Assembly (NCBI GenBank): GCA_015233395.1
Contig: JADFXV010000016.1
Coordinates: forward strand, 1 to 47,795
Length of the DNA: 47,795 nt
DNA from: Desulfovibrionaceae bacterium
Lineage (GTDB): Bacteria > Desulfobacterota > Desulfovibrionia > Desulfovibrionales > Desulfovibrionaceae
Reading direction: 5' to 3'
The notes below the pieces were generated by a model, which saw nothing but the letters and a program-made list of their open reading frames with translations, did not search any database and had not been told where the DNA came from. Within the stretch, counting starts at the first letter, position 1, and the number at the start of each line of letters is the position of its first letter. This document shows, piece after piece, positions 1 through 7,849 of this stretch. A program made the position numbers and the translations under genes.

Positions 1-405
1 GAAATCGTTCGCGAGCGATGCAAACGGGTGAAATTGGAACGGATCATGCGAAATTGGATTCCGTTGGGCGCAAAATCCCGTGAGAGACAGGAAAGACAAC
101 AGGTCTCGGAAATTGCGCAGGGGTCTCCATTCAAGTGTGTATTGTCAAGCGGAGAATCAAAAAAAATCCTTGACCAAGAGCCTCTTGCAAAATTCATTTG
201 CCGCGCGGGTGGGGGCGTGGAGTGCGAAGTCCGCAGTTTAGGCGTGGGAAAATGGAGTCAAGTCACAACGAAAGAAATGCTCGGAAGAGATAATAAACGC
301 TTTTTTGGGCACAGCCAGAAATCGATAATGATAAGAACAATACTATTAAAAGATTCTTTGTGTGCATGGCTAACCCCGGTGAGATTTATTAGTTTCCCTT
401 CTTGA
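1..405 (+). CDS. Doubtful open frame at the window edge, 5' end outside the window
   Basis: Frame 1 is open from the first base to a TGA at 403-405 (about 134 codons). A GTG at 28 is the first candidate start inside the window, but no ribosome binding site precedes it. The composition is rich in Arg, Lys and Ser, with no domain, signal peptide or membrane segment I recognise. The 3' end overlaps the convergent gene at 389-1090 by 17 bases. It could be the tail of a gene that starts outside the window, decayed sequence of the AT-rich island, or chance. I see no other gene, RNA or repeat in 1-388. Confidence 0.2.
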   Translation, partial: EIVRERCKRVKLERIMRNWIPLGAKSRERQERQQVSEIAQGSPFKCVLSSGESKKILDQEPLAKFICRAGGGVECEVRSLGVGKWSQVTTKEMLGRDNKRFFGHSQKSIMIRTILLKDSLCAWLTPVRFISFPS

Positions 406-1090
406 TCCATTTATAAATGAGCCAAGACCCAAGTATTAAACATGGTGGTAAAAACATGTTCATTTCATATGATCCTCTATCCCATCTGCGGAAGTCAATG
501 CCAAGAAATTCAAAGTCGTTGGCAGTTCGTATTGTGACATATAAAAACCAAAGGAATACGGAGACAATATAAATGCGTATTGGCCTGGTTAATCTGTCCA
601 TAAATAAAATTGTTTGTTGTGTTGGTTTTGTTTTCCGGCGCAATGGCGTGGAGACTTTTTTGCTTTCGTTAATAATTTGGGCTTCTTTGCACATTTCATA
701 AAGCATCATTCTAATGTTTTTGGGTACTTCGCTCATGCTGTGAAGTTCTCTCCATGGTTTAAGGAAGGTTTTGCAATTAATTAAAAATTTGTTGTCTACT
801 GTATTTTCGCAAGCGACATGAGCTAAAAAGGTTTTTATAGTATTAAATACATATTGTTCTTTTTCTTTTGGTATTGTATTGCCTTCGATATTTAACCATT
901 TTTTAATGGCTTTATTTCTATGTTTGAATTCTGCTGATGCTTTGTCGAGGTTGATATTTAATGTCTCGTTTACAAATATTAATATTGATTCTATTAGGGG
1001 CACTTCAAATCTTGTAAAGGAGAGAGCGTACCTTGGTTCGCCGGTATTGGGGTCTTCAGTAATTACATTGCTAGATTGTGGTTCAGCCAT
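389..1090 (-). CDS. Hypothetical protein with two C-terminal membrane segments, in AT-rich island
   Basis: Unrecognised 233-residue protein. The first 165 or so residues look soluble, charged and helical. Two hydrophobic segments follow, at about residues 173-188 and 211-229, and the protein ends in a basic tail (YKWIKKGN). This suggests a cytoplasmic domain tethered by a C-terminal helical hairpin. The ATG at 1088-1090 has a good ribosome binding site (AGGAGA) about 10 bases upstream, which supports a real gene. Base and codon use are clearly AT-rich, with many Ile, Asn and Lys codons, unlike every other gene here, so recent horizontal acquisition is likely. No homologous family is recognised. 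Membrane-tethered effectors of defence or toxin systems can have this shape, but nothing here shows that function. Confidence 0.7.
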   Translation of the reverse strand: MAEPQSSNVITEDPNTGEPRYALSFTRFEVPLIESILIFVNETLNINLDKASAEFKHRNKAIKKWLNIEGNTIPKEKEQYVFNTIKTFLAHVACENTVDNKFLINCKTFLKPWRELHSMSEVPKNIRMMLYEMCKEAQIINESKKVSTPLRRKTKPTQQTILFMDRLTRPIRIYIVSVFLWFLYVTIRTANDFEFLGIDFRRWDRGSYEMNMFLPPCLILGSWLIYKWIKKGN

Positions 1091-1169
1091 AGCCCATTCT
1101 CCTGGAAAATATAATTAAATTTTTAGTGTCCGCGCCTCAGCTGCAAAGGGTTCCTCCCCTGATTCTCTT

Positions 1170-1646
1170 CTATTCGAACAAATACGCCGACGCGTCGGCC
1201 GTGGCCGAGGTTTTGGACAGGATCGCCTGGGCGGCGTCCTCGACGCCGGTCACGTCCACCACGCCCGAAACCGAGCCCAGGTAGTAGCGCAGCGAGCCGT
1301 CCTTGGCCGAATACAGCCAGCTCAGGCCGTAGACCGAGGCGATTTTTGGCCGGCCGGAGAATTCTTCCTTGGTGGTCAGGGTCAGGACGATTTTTTTCTC
1401 GTCCTTGGTGGTTAGAACGAACAGACTGGAATTATTCACCATTTCTTTGATGACGTAGGCCAGTTTCAAGCCGACCGGGTCGTCGCCCGCGTGCTCCACG
1501 GCGATGGGGACGCGTTTGCCTCCGGCGGATTTGTTGTCGCCGGTTTTTTCCGCCGCCGCCCTGGATTCGGGCGGTTGTTGCGCGGCGGCTTGGGCCGCGG
1601 CGGCGAAAAGGGCCAGGGCGATCAAAAGTGGCGCGAAACGTCGCAT
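1170..1646 (-). CDS. Small exported hypothetical protein
   Basis: 157 residues from the ATG at 1644-1646, which follows a clear GGAGG site; a longer frame to 1715 has no such site. Residues 1-22 form a typical signal peptide (MRR, then an Ala/Leu-rich core, then AQA), so the product is probably periplasmic. After a low-complexity Gln/Lys/Gly linker, the mature domain (about residues 48-157) alternates beta-like and helical stretches and has no cysteines or recognised motif. It is divergent from the ABC binding-protein genes that start at 1787, with about 140 bases between. A role in the same uptake system is possible, but nothing in the sequence shows it. Confidence 0.65.
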   Translation of the reverse strand: MRRFAPLLIALALFAAAAQAAAQQPPESRAAAEKTGDNKSAGGKRVPIAVEHAGDDPVGLKLAYVIKEMVNNSSLFVLTTKDEKKIVLTLTTKEEFSGRPKIASVYGLSWLYSAKDGSLRYYLGSVSGVVDVTGVEDAAQAILSKTSATADASAYLFE

Positions 1647-1786
1647 CGTGTTCCTCCGCGCCGGGCGGTCCCCGGCGAGCCCGGTATTTCGGGCAAACTC
1701 ATTGACCTCGACCATATCAGCAAGTAATCGTCCTGAAAAGAGATCGCGGCGGGCGGGCGCCTGCCGCCCGCGCTGGAGGCGTTTGC

Positions 1787-2926
1787 ATGAAACGTTTTTT
1801 TATTCTTTCGGCCGTTGCGGCGGCGCTGGGTTTTTGCGCTGTCGCCTTGGCCGCCGAACCCATCAGGATCGGCGCGGTGTTGTCCGTGACCGGCCCGGCT
1901 TCGTTTTTGGGCGAGCCGGAAAAGAACAGCATGCTCATGCTGCAAGACGAGATCAACGCCAAGGGCGGCGTCCTCGGCCGCATGATCGAACTTGTGGTCT
2001 ACGACGACGAAACGGACGTGAACAAGGCGGTGCTCGCGACCGAGAAGCTGTTGAAAAAAGACGGCGTGGCCGTCGCCCTGGGCAGCAGCATCACCGGCAA
2101 CACCCTGGCCATGTCCGGCAAATTCGTAAGCGCCGAGACCCCGCTCGTATCCCTGGCGGCGGCCGAAAAGATCGTAAGGCCCGTCAACCCCTGGGTATTT
2201 AAGGTCGCGCAAAGCGACCGCCTGGCCGTGGGCCGCATTCTGGCCCACGCCAAGTCCAGGGGCTATAAAAATATCGCCCTGATCACGGTTTCCGACGGTT
2301 TCGGCCAGGCAGGCCGCGAGGTGCTCAAGGAGATGCTGCCGGCCGAAGGGTTCACCCTCGCGGCCGACGAGGTTTACGGCCCCAAGGATACGGACATGAC
2401 CGCCCAGCTGACCAAGATCAAGTCGGCCGGGGCGGACGCGATCATCTGCTGGGGCACCAATCCCGGCCCGGCGGTGGTCGCGGGCAACCGTATTCATCTG
2501 GGAATGGCCACGCCTCTGTACATGAGCCATGGCGTGGCCTCGAAGAAATTCATCGAACTGGCGGGCGCGGCGGCCAACGGCCTGCTGCTGCCCGCGAGCA
2601 AGCTCATCGTCGCGGACCAGTTGCCGGACAATGATCCGCAAAAAGTCCTTTTGACCGGCTACGCCAAGGATTACCAGGCAAAATTCGGGGCCGCGCCCTC
2701 GCAATTCGGCGGTTACGGCTACGACAGCCTGCTGCTGGCCGTCCGGGCCATCGAGGCGGCCGGTTCGGACAAGCCGGCCGGCATCCGGGCCGCCCTGGAG
2801 AAGCTCACGGACGTAAGCGGCGTCACCGGCGTTTTCAGCATGAGCCCGGGCGATCACAACGGGCTATCGGAATCGGCCTTCGTCATGGTCGAGATCGTGG
2901 ACGGAGACTGGAAGATCATACCTTAG
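1787..2926 (+). CDS. Branched-chain amino acid type ABC transporter substrate-binding protein (copy 1)
   Basis: Periplasmic binding protein of the LivJ/LivK type (Peripla_BP_6 fold), 379 residues, usual for the family. The signal peptide ends near residue 22 (VALAA). The mature N-terminus has the family pattern of beta strand 1 (IRIGAVLSVTGPAS), followed by a QDEINAKGG-type segment and VYDDETD. It should capture a small ligand, either a branched-chain amino acid or another amide or carboxylate, and deliver it to LivHM. The ligand cannot be read from sequence. ATG at 1787 follows a GGAGG site. The gene is first of a five-gene cluster and 58 bases upstream of a close paralogue; the two are near-identical over long stretches, which points to tandem duplication. 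Confidence 0.92.
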   Translation: MKRFFILSAVAAALGFCAVALAAEPIRIGAVLSVTGPASFLGEPEKNSMLMLQDEINAKGGVLGRMIELVVYDDETDVNKAVLATEKLLKKDGVAVALGSSITGNTLAMSGKFVSAETPLVSLAAAEKIVRPVNPWVFKVAQSDRLAVGRILAHAKSRGYKNIALITVSDGFGQAGREVLKEMLPAEGFTLAADEVYGPKDTDMTAQLTKIKSAGADAIICWGTNPGPAVVAGNRIHLGMATPLYMSHGVASKKFIELAGAAANGLLLPASKLIVADQLPDNDPQKVLLTGYAKDYQAKFGAAPSQFGGYGYDSLLLAVRAIEAAGSDKPAGIRAALEKLTDVSGVTGVFSMSPGDHNGLSESAFVMVEIVDGDWKIIP

Positions 2927-2950
2927 CGGCCCACCGGAAACGGGCTGTCG

Positions 2951-2968
2951 CGCGCCGAAGGCGGCGCG
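2951..2968 (+). other. Hairpin between the tandem binding-protein genes
   Basis: Perfect 7-bp stem (CGCGCCG / CGGCGCG) with an AAGG loop, lying between the stop of copy 1 and the ribosome binding site of copy 2. No T-run follows, so it is more likely an mRNA-stability or partial attenuation element than a full terminator. It would let the two binding proteins be made at different levels. Function inferred only. Confidence 0.4.
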
Positions 2969-2984
2969 CCGGCAAGGAGCGGTT

Positions 2985-4124
2985 ATGCGACGCGCAATCT
3001 TGTTTCTCCCCTTGGTCCTGGTTTTTTTGGCCGGCCGCGCCCTGGCCGGAGACACGATCAAGATCGGGGCGGTGCTCTCGGTCACCGGCCCGGCCTCGTT
3101 TCTGGGCGAGCCCGAGAAAAACACCATCTCGATGCTTCAGGAGGCGATCAACGCCCGGGGCGGTCTTTTGGGCAAGAAGCTCGAAGTGGTCTTCTACGAC
3201 GACGAGACCGACGTGAACAAGGCCGTGCTTGCGGCCGAAAAGCTGCTCAAGCGCGACGAAGTCGTAGCCGCCATGGGCGGGACGACCTCGGGGAACACGC
3301 TTGCGATCATGGGCAAGTTCGCGGCGGCCGGGATCCCGCTGGTGTCGCTCGCCTCGGCCGAAAAGATCACCAGTCCGGCCGACCCCTTCGTGTTTAAGGT
3401 CGCGCCCTCGGACCGCCACGCCGTGCAGAAGATTTTGGACCACGCGCGGGCCAAGGGGTACAAGAAGCTGGCCATCGTCACCGTGTCCGACGGTTTCGGC
3501 CAGGCCGGGCGCGAGGCGCTCAAGGAGCTCATCGCGGCGGGCGGGTTCGAACTCGCGGCCGACGAGGTTTACGGGCCCAAAGACACGGACATGACCGCCC
3601 AGCTGACCAAGATCAAGGAACTGCCGCACGACGCGGTGATCTGCTGGGGCACCAATCCCGGCCCGGCGGTGATCGCCCGCAACCGCGTCCAAATCGGCCT
3701 GACCACGCCCATGTATATGAGCCACGGGGTGGCCTCGAAAAAATTCATCGAACTGGCCGGAGAGGCCGCCGAGGGCCTGCTGCTCCCGGCCGGACAGCTC
3801 ATCGTGGCCGGCCAGCTCCCGGACGGCCAGCCGCAAAAAAAACTCCTGCTCGATTACACCAGGCAATACCAGGAGAAATTCGGCGGCCAGGTCTCGACTT
3901 TCGGCGGCCACGGCTACGACAGCCTGTCCTTGATCGCGCGCGCCATCGAAACCGCCGGCTCGGACAAGCCTCAGGCCATCCGGGACGCGCTGGAAAAAAT
4001 CACCGCCTATCCGGGCGTGGGCGGCGTATTCACCATGTCGCCGGCGGACCACAACGGCCTGTCCGCGCGGGATTTCGTCATGGTGGCCATCGAAAAAGGG
4101 GATTGGAAAATCGTCGCCGAATAG
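2985..4124 (+). CDS. Branched-chain amino acid type ABC transporter substrate-binding protein (copy 2)
   Basis: Second LivJ/LivK-type periplasmic binding protein, also 379 residues. The signal peptide ends at about residue 21 (GRALA). It has the same landmarks as copy 1: KIGAVLSVTGPASFLGEPEK, YDDETDVNKAVLA, SDGFGQAGRE, and a C-terminal SPADHNGLS matching SPGDHNGLS in copy 1. ATG at 2985 follows AAGGAG. The copies differ mainly in the central ligand-facing lobe and in surface residues, so they may bind related but distinct ligands while sharing the permease. Possible terminator (GC-rich, then seven T's, ending near 4163) and hairpin (4232-4275) signals follow, so the downstream permease genes may be partly uncoupled. 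Confidence 0.92.
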   Translation: MRRAILFLPLVLVFLAGRALAGDTIKIGAVLSVTGPASFLGEPEKNTISMLQEAINARGGLLGKKLEVVFYDDETDVNKAVLAAEKLLKRDEVVAAMGGTTSGNTLAIMGKFAAAGIPLVSLASAEKITSPADPFVFKVAPSDRHAVQKILDHARAKGYKKLAIVTVSDGFGQAGREALKELIAAGGFELAADEVYGPKDTDMTAQLTKIKELPHDAVICWGTNPGPAVIARNRVQIGLTTPMYMSHGVASKKFIELAGEAAEGLLLPAGQLIVAGQLPDGQPQKKLLLDYTRQYQEKFGGQVSTFGGHGYDSLSLIARAIETAGSDKPQAIRDALEKITAYPGVGGVFTMSPADHNGLSARDFVMVAIEKGDWKIVAE

Positions 4125-4206
4125 GCTAGAAGCCCAGGGGCGGGGCGGCTCCCCCCTTTTTTTGTCTTTGAGTGAATCGGGAGAGCAACCTCCATCTCCT
4201 AAAATT

Positions 4207-4275
4207 ATAAAGTTTTTTAGGGAAGAGGGGTCCGGGGAGAAACCCCTTTTGTTCACAAAAGGGGCTTCTCCCCGG
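4207..4275 (+). repeat. Intergenic palindromic repeat, family A (copy 1)
   Basis: The core is a 20-bp stem, left arm 4232-4251 and right arm 4256-4275, with one mismatch and a TTCA loop. It is preceded by a TAAAGTTTTTTAGGGAAG-type lead. The same lead plus stem recurs in reverse orientation at about 9884-10028, and part of it at 23360-23405. It lies between binding-protein copy 2 and livH, and probably acts as a terminator or mRNA-processing site. The separate run CCCCCCTTTTTTT near 4150-4163 follows GC-rich sequence and is another candidate terminator for the binding-protein genes. Confidence 0.6.
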
Positions 4276-4319
4276 ATTTACTCCTCCCAAACGCATTGAT
4301 CAGGGGCGTTACTTCCACG

Positions 4320-5195
4320 ATGTTCGGCGGCTTGCTGCAATACGTCATTTCCGGTCTGACCGTGGGCAGCGCCTATGGGCTGACCGCGCTCGGTTTCACC
4401 ATGATATTCAACACCACCGGGGTCATCAACTTCGCCCAAGGCGAGTTCGTGATGCTCGGCGGCATGATGAGCGTGATGCTGCACCAGGCCGGACTGAACC
4501 TGCCGGCTGCGGTGATCCTGGCCGTGGCCGCGGCCACGGCCGTGGGCGCGGCCGTCGAGCGCCTGGCCATCCGACCGGTGCGCCGGGCCACGGCCATCAA
4601 TCTGGTGATCGTGACCATCGGCGTGTCCATCTGCCTGCGCGGCCTGGCCATGCTGGCCTGGGGCAAGGATACGCTGCGGCTGCCGAATTTTTCCGGGGCC
4701 GCGCCGCTGCCGGTGTTCGGGGCGTCGCTGATGCCCCAGAGCCTGTGGGTGCTCGGGGTCACGCTTCTGATTCTGCTCGGGCTTAGGCTGTTCTTTAGCC
4801 GCTCCATCCACGGCAAGGGCATGCTGGCCTGCGCCTACCAGCGCAAGGCCGCCTATCTGGTCGGCATCAGCGTCGAGCGCATGGCCATGCTGTCGTTCGC
4901 CCTGTCGGCGGCGACCGGGGCCGTGGGCGGGGCGATTCTCGCGCCCCTGACCATGACCTCCTACGACGTGGGCGTCATGCTCGGGCTCAAGGGTTTTGCC
5001 GCGGCCGTTCTGGGCGGCCTGGGCAATCCCTTCGGGGCGGCGGCCGGGGGGCTGATCCTGGGCGTGCTCGAATCCCTCGGCGCGGGCTACGTCTCTTCGG
5101 CCTACAAGGACGCGCTGGCCTTCATCATCCTGCTGGTCCTGCTCTTCGTCAAACCGTCGGGCCTGTTCGGCCGCAAAAGCGCCGAGAGGGTCTGA
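4320..5195 (+). CDS. livH: Branched-chain amino acid ABC transporter permease LivH
   Basis: Inner-membrane permease subunit, about 291 residues and strongly hydrophobic, with roughly eight membrane segments. Family landmarks are SGLTVGSAYGLTALG near the N-terminus, GVINFAQGEFVMLG in the first transmembrane region, and a C-terminal FVKPSGLFGRK. I chose the ATG at 4320, which gives MFGGLLQYVISGL and follows AGGGGC. An in-frame TTG at 4296 would add eight unlikely residues. The stop overlaps the livM start (TGATG), indicating translational coupling. LivH pairs with LivM to form the channel through which the ligand from the binding proteins passes. Confidence 0.93.
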   Translation: MFGGLLQYVISGLTVGSAYGLTALGFTMIFNTTGVINFAQGEFVMLGGMMSVMLHQAGLNLPAAVILAVAAATAVGAAVERLAIRPVRRATAINLVIVTIGVSICLRGLAMLAWGKDTLRLPNFSGAAPLPVFGASLMPQSLWVLGVTLLILLGLRLFFSRSIHGKGMLACAYQRKAAYLVGISVERMAMLSFALSAATGAVGGAILAPLTMTSYDVGVMLGLKGFAAAVLGGLGNPFGAAAGGLILGVLESLGAGYVSSAYKDALAFIILLVLLFVKPSGLFGRKSAERV

Positions 5196-6166
5196 TGCGG
5201 CGCGCCTTGCCCGGGGCCCTTTCGCCGGTCCTTTTTTTCGCCGCGGCCATGGCCGCGCCGTTTGTGCTCTCCAATCAGTACTACGTAAGCGTCATGACCC
5301 TGTGCGCGATCAACGCCTTGATCGTGCTCGGCCTGAATCTGCTGCTCGGCTTTGCCGGACAGATTTCGCTCGGCCACGCCGCCTTTTTCGGCATCGGGGC
5401 GTACGCGAGCGCCATCCTGACCACGACGTACGCCTGGCCCATCTGGGCCGGCATGCTGGCCGGGGTGTGCCTGGCCGCCGCCGTCGCCTGGCTGATCGGC
5501 GTGCCCGCGCTCAAGCTCCACGGCCATTACCTGGCCATGGCCACGCTCGGCTTCGGGGTCATCGTGCAGATCGCGCTCAACGAGACCACCTGGCTGACGG
5601 GCGGCCCGTCGGGCTTCGTCGGCGTGCCCAGGCTCACTCTTTTCGGCTACACGTTCGCCTCCGACCGGTCCTATTACTTTTTGTGCGCCGGGACGCTCGC
5701 GCTGGCCGTGGCGCTCTCGCGCAACCTGATCGCCTCGCGCACCGGCCGGGCGCTGCGGGCGATCCACACCAGCGAGGGCGCGGCCACGGCCATGGGCGTG
5801 CACACCTCGCGCTACAAGCTTTTCGTCTTCATCCTCTCGGCGGTGTACGCGGCCGTGGCCGGGGTGCTCTACGCCCATTACCTGGGGTTCGTCGCCCCGG
5901 CTTCGTTCGGCTTTCATTTTTCCGTGCAGCTGATCACCATGGTGGTGCTCGGCGGCATGGCCAGCATCTGGGGGGCGGTGGCCGGGGCGGCGTTTCTGAC
6001 CTCGCTGCCGGAATTTTTGCGCGCGCTCGAAAATATCGACATCCTGGTCTACGGCCTGGTGCTCGTCTTGTGCATGATCTATCTGCCCGGAGGCCTGGCC
6101 GGGGGCGCGGCCAAGCTGGCGAAAATCCTGTCAAACCGGATCGCGGGCCATGCCGGACGCGCCTGA
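5195..6166 (+). CDS. livM: Branched-chain amino acid ABC transporter permease LivM
   Basis: Second permease subunit, 323 residues, about eight to ten membrane segments. Landmarks are the N-terminal ALIVLGLNLLLGFAGQISLG, followed by HAAFFGIGAYASA, both typical of LivM. The central GGPSGFVGVPR loop and the RTGRALRAIHTSEGAA cytoplasmic EAA-type loop (contact to the ATPase) are intact. The ATG shares a base with the livH stop. The 3' end overlaps livG by 17 bases, so livHMG is one translationally coupled unit. Confidence 0.93.
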   Translation: MRRALPGALSPVLFFAAAMAAPFVLSNQYYVSVMTLCAINALIVLGLNLLLGFAGQISLGHAAFFGIGAYASAILTTTYAWPIWAGMLAGVCLAAAVAWLIGVPALKLHGHYLAMATLGFGVIVQIALNETTWLTGGPSGFVGVPRLTLFGYTFASDRSYYFLCAGTLALAVALSRNLIASRTGRALRAIHTSEGAATAMGVHTSRYKLFVFILSAVYAAVAGVLYAHYLGFVAPASFGFHFSVQLITMVVLGGMASIWGAVAGAAFLTSLPEFLRALENIDILVYGLVLVLCMIYLPGGLAGGAAKLAKILSNRIAGHAGRA

Positions 6167-6923
6167 GGCCCTTTTGGCCATCTCCGGGCTGACCGTGGCC
6201 TTTGGCGGGGTTTTGGCTTTGTGCGAGGCGGACCTGACCGTGGCGCGGGGTTCGGTCACGGCCATCATCGGCCCCAACGGCGCGGGCAAGACCACCCTGA
6301 TCAACGCCATCACCGGCATGGTCGCGCCCAGCGCGGGGAAAATCCTGCTCAACGGCCGGGAGATCACGCGCCTGCCGGCCTGGAAGCGCCCCCGGGCCGG
6401 AGTGGCCAGGACGTTTCAGAACCTGGAAATTTGCAGCAACATGACCGTCCTGGAGAACGTGCTGACCGGCGCGCACCGGCTGATCGGCTATTCGGCGCTC
6501 GACAGCCTGCTGCGCACCCCGCGCTTTTTGCGCGGCGAGGCGCAGGCCAGAAGCATGGCCCTGGGCGATCTCGCCTTCGTGGGCCTGGCCGAGGCGGCGG
6601 ACCTGCCGGCCGGGCAGTTGCCTTACGGCAGCCAAAGGCTTCTCGAACTGGCGCGGGCGCTGGCTCTCAAGCCGGACCTGCTTCTTTTGGACGAGCCGGC
6701 GGCGGGCATGAACATCCGCGAGACCCGCCTGCTTGGCGCGCTCATCCGCCGGATCAGGGACGAACGCGGCGTGACCGTGGCCCTGATCGAGCACGACATG
6801 GACCTGGTGATGGACCTAAGCGACCAGATCGCGGTGCTCAATTTCGGCGCGGTCATCGCCACCGGCACGCCTTCGGAAATTCAGAAAAACCCCCAGGTCG
6901 TGACCGCGTATCTGGGGGAATGA
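6150..6923 (+). CDS. livG: Branched-chain amino acid ABC transporter ATP-binding protein LivG
   Basis: Cytoplasmic ATPase that drives transport through LivHM, 257 residues, the usual LivG length. Walker A is GPNGAGKTT at residues 41-49. The Q-loop region is ARTFQNLEI. The signature region is LPYGSQRLLELARA near 155-168, a variant of the usual LSYGQQR. Walker B is LLLLDEPAAGMN near 176-187 and the H-loop is IEHDMDLV near 212. It ends in YLGE, as LivG proteins do. The usual partner ATPase gene livF does not follow: the next 294 bases hold no gene, then an unrelated one starts. LivG might work as a homodimer or borrow a LivF encoded elsewhere. Confidence 0.93.
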   Translation: MPDAPEALLAISGLTVAFGGVLALCEADLTVARGSVTAIIGPNGAGKTTLINAITGMVAPSAGKILLNGREITRLPAWKRPRAGVARTFQNLEICSNMTVLENVLTGAHRLIGYSALDSLLRTPRFLRGEAQARSMALGDLAFVGLAEAADLPAGQLPYGSQRLLELARALALKPDLLLLDEPAAGMNIRETRLLGALIRRIRDERGVTVALIEHDMDLVMDLSDQIAVLNFGAVIATGTPSEIQKNPQVVTAYLGE

Positions 6924-7217
6924 GCCCACTGACGCCGCACGTCTCTGCTTTCACATCATTTTCCCGCGGATTCCCGGATTGGGGCGGCATTGACCGGTCT
7001 CTCCCGTTCCCAACGCTCTTGCGCCACCTCGGGGCGGAACGAAAATCCGACGAAAAGAGGAGGTAAAAAAAAATTTCCTTGCCAGGGCGGGATTTCAGGC
7101 TCATAAATTACGGTCTTGGCGCGATCCGGCCGCTGCGCGAAGGCGATCGCCGCCCGATCCGCACGACGGCGGGCAAAAGAAACTCTGTTTCGCGTGTCGA
7201 TATCGCAAGGGCTTTTA
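6924..7217. other. Intergenic stretch after livG, no gene seen
   Basis: 294 bases without a supported gene. It holds a strong ribosome-binding-like run (GAGGAGG near 7058-7064) followed by a nine-A tract, but no good start codon lies at the right spacing. A TTG at 7079 opens a frame that later runs across the cysteine-cluster gene in another frame and does not look like protein. No trace of livF was recognised. Confidence 0.5.
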
Positions 7218-7556
7218 ATGGTTACACGAAAACACTCCGCCGGCATCCTGTTCGGAAAAATCAGGCGGTTTTTCAGCGTGCATTGCCGCAAGGCCCGCCT
7301 GGACCGGCAACTGCGCGCGCGCCAGGGCGACTGCCACCAATGCGGAACCTGCTGCAATTTTTCGATCGCCTGTCCGATGCTGACCAAGGACAAGCTGTGC
7401 CGCGTGTACGGCAGCTTCCGCCCTAAAGCCTGCCGGGTCTTCCCCATCGACCAGAAGGACATCGACGACGTGGCCGCCTGCGGCGGCGCGTGCGGCTACC
7501 GCTTCGGCGAAAAGGCAGGCCGGACGGCGCTGCCGGCCCCTGGCCGCCCGGGGTGA
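7218..7556 (+). CDS. YkgJ-type cysteine-cluster (CxxCxxCC) protein
   Basis: 112-residue basic protein whose centre holds CHQCGTCC, then further cysteines in CPML, CRVYGSFRPKACRVFP and CGGACG. This is the pattern of the YkgJ family, small cytoplasmic proteins thought to bind zinc or an iron-sulfur cluster. No reaction is established for the family. ATG at 7218 (MVTRKHSAG) was preferred because the residues upstream in the longer frame are not conserved-looking, although its ribosome site (AAGGGC) is only fair. It stands alone between livG and a tiny membrane-protein gene, in the same direction as both. Confidence 0.75.
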   Translation: MVTRKHSAGILFGKIRRFFSVHCRKARLDRQLRARQGDCHQCGTCCNFSIACPMLTKDKLCRVYGSFRPKACRVFPIDQKDIDDVAACGGACGYRFGEKAGRTALPAPGRPG

Positions 7557-7696
7557 CCCGGATCGATACGGCTTGGCCGGCTTAGCGCGGACTTAGCCGA
7601 ACCCGCCCGGATTGCCGGGACCGCCGAAAATTCTTGGCCGCGACACGGATTCGCCACATCGCCAGGGCATGAGCCTTGAAAATACGGAGGCGAATC

Positions 7697-7792
7697 ATGC
7701 TCAACAAGATACTGCACACGACCGGCGGCTCGATGACCGGCTGGCTCATGCTCGGCCTTCTGGCCATGCTCGCGCGGCTGTGCGTGGAATAA
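7697..7792 (+). CDS. 31-residue putative small membrane protein
   Basis: Short frame from ATG 7697 to TAA 7790-7792. It is preceded at seven bases by a near-consensus ribosome binding site (ACGGAGG, 7684-7690). The product is MLNKILHTTGG followed by a hydrophobic stretch of about 18 residues rich in Leu, Met and Ala, ending in RLCVE. One membrane helix with a short polar tail fits a small regulatory or accessory membrane peptide. Support is the strong ribosome site, the coherent amphipathic/hydrophobic design and its position in an otherwise empty 290-base gap. No homologue is recognised. It could still be a chance frame. Confidence 0.5.
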   Translation: MLNKILHTTGGSMTGWLMLGLLAMLARLCVE

Positions 7793-7849
7793 GCAGCCCG
7801 CGCGCCCCCCAGACTCCCGGCCTTCACACCGATTTGCGCGCCCGCCCGG

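Noticed and set aside
1622-2857. Long open frame of 411 codons on the minus strand opposite the first binding-protein gene
   Set aside because: Shadow of a GC-rich gene in the opposite frame; Arg/Gly/His-rich composition, no domain, covers a clear LivK-type gene.
7079-7426. TTG-started frame after a GAGGAGG run downstream of livG
   Set aside because: The product is Arg/Pro-rich and overlaps the cysteine-cluster gene in a different frame, so it is not protein-like; also not a livF remnant.
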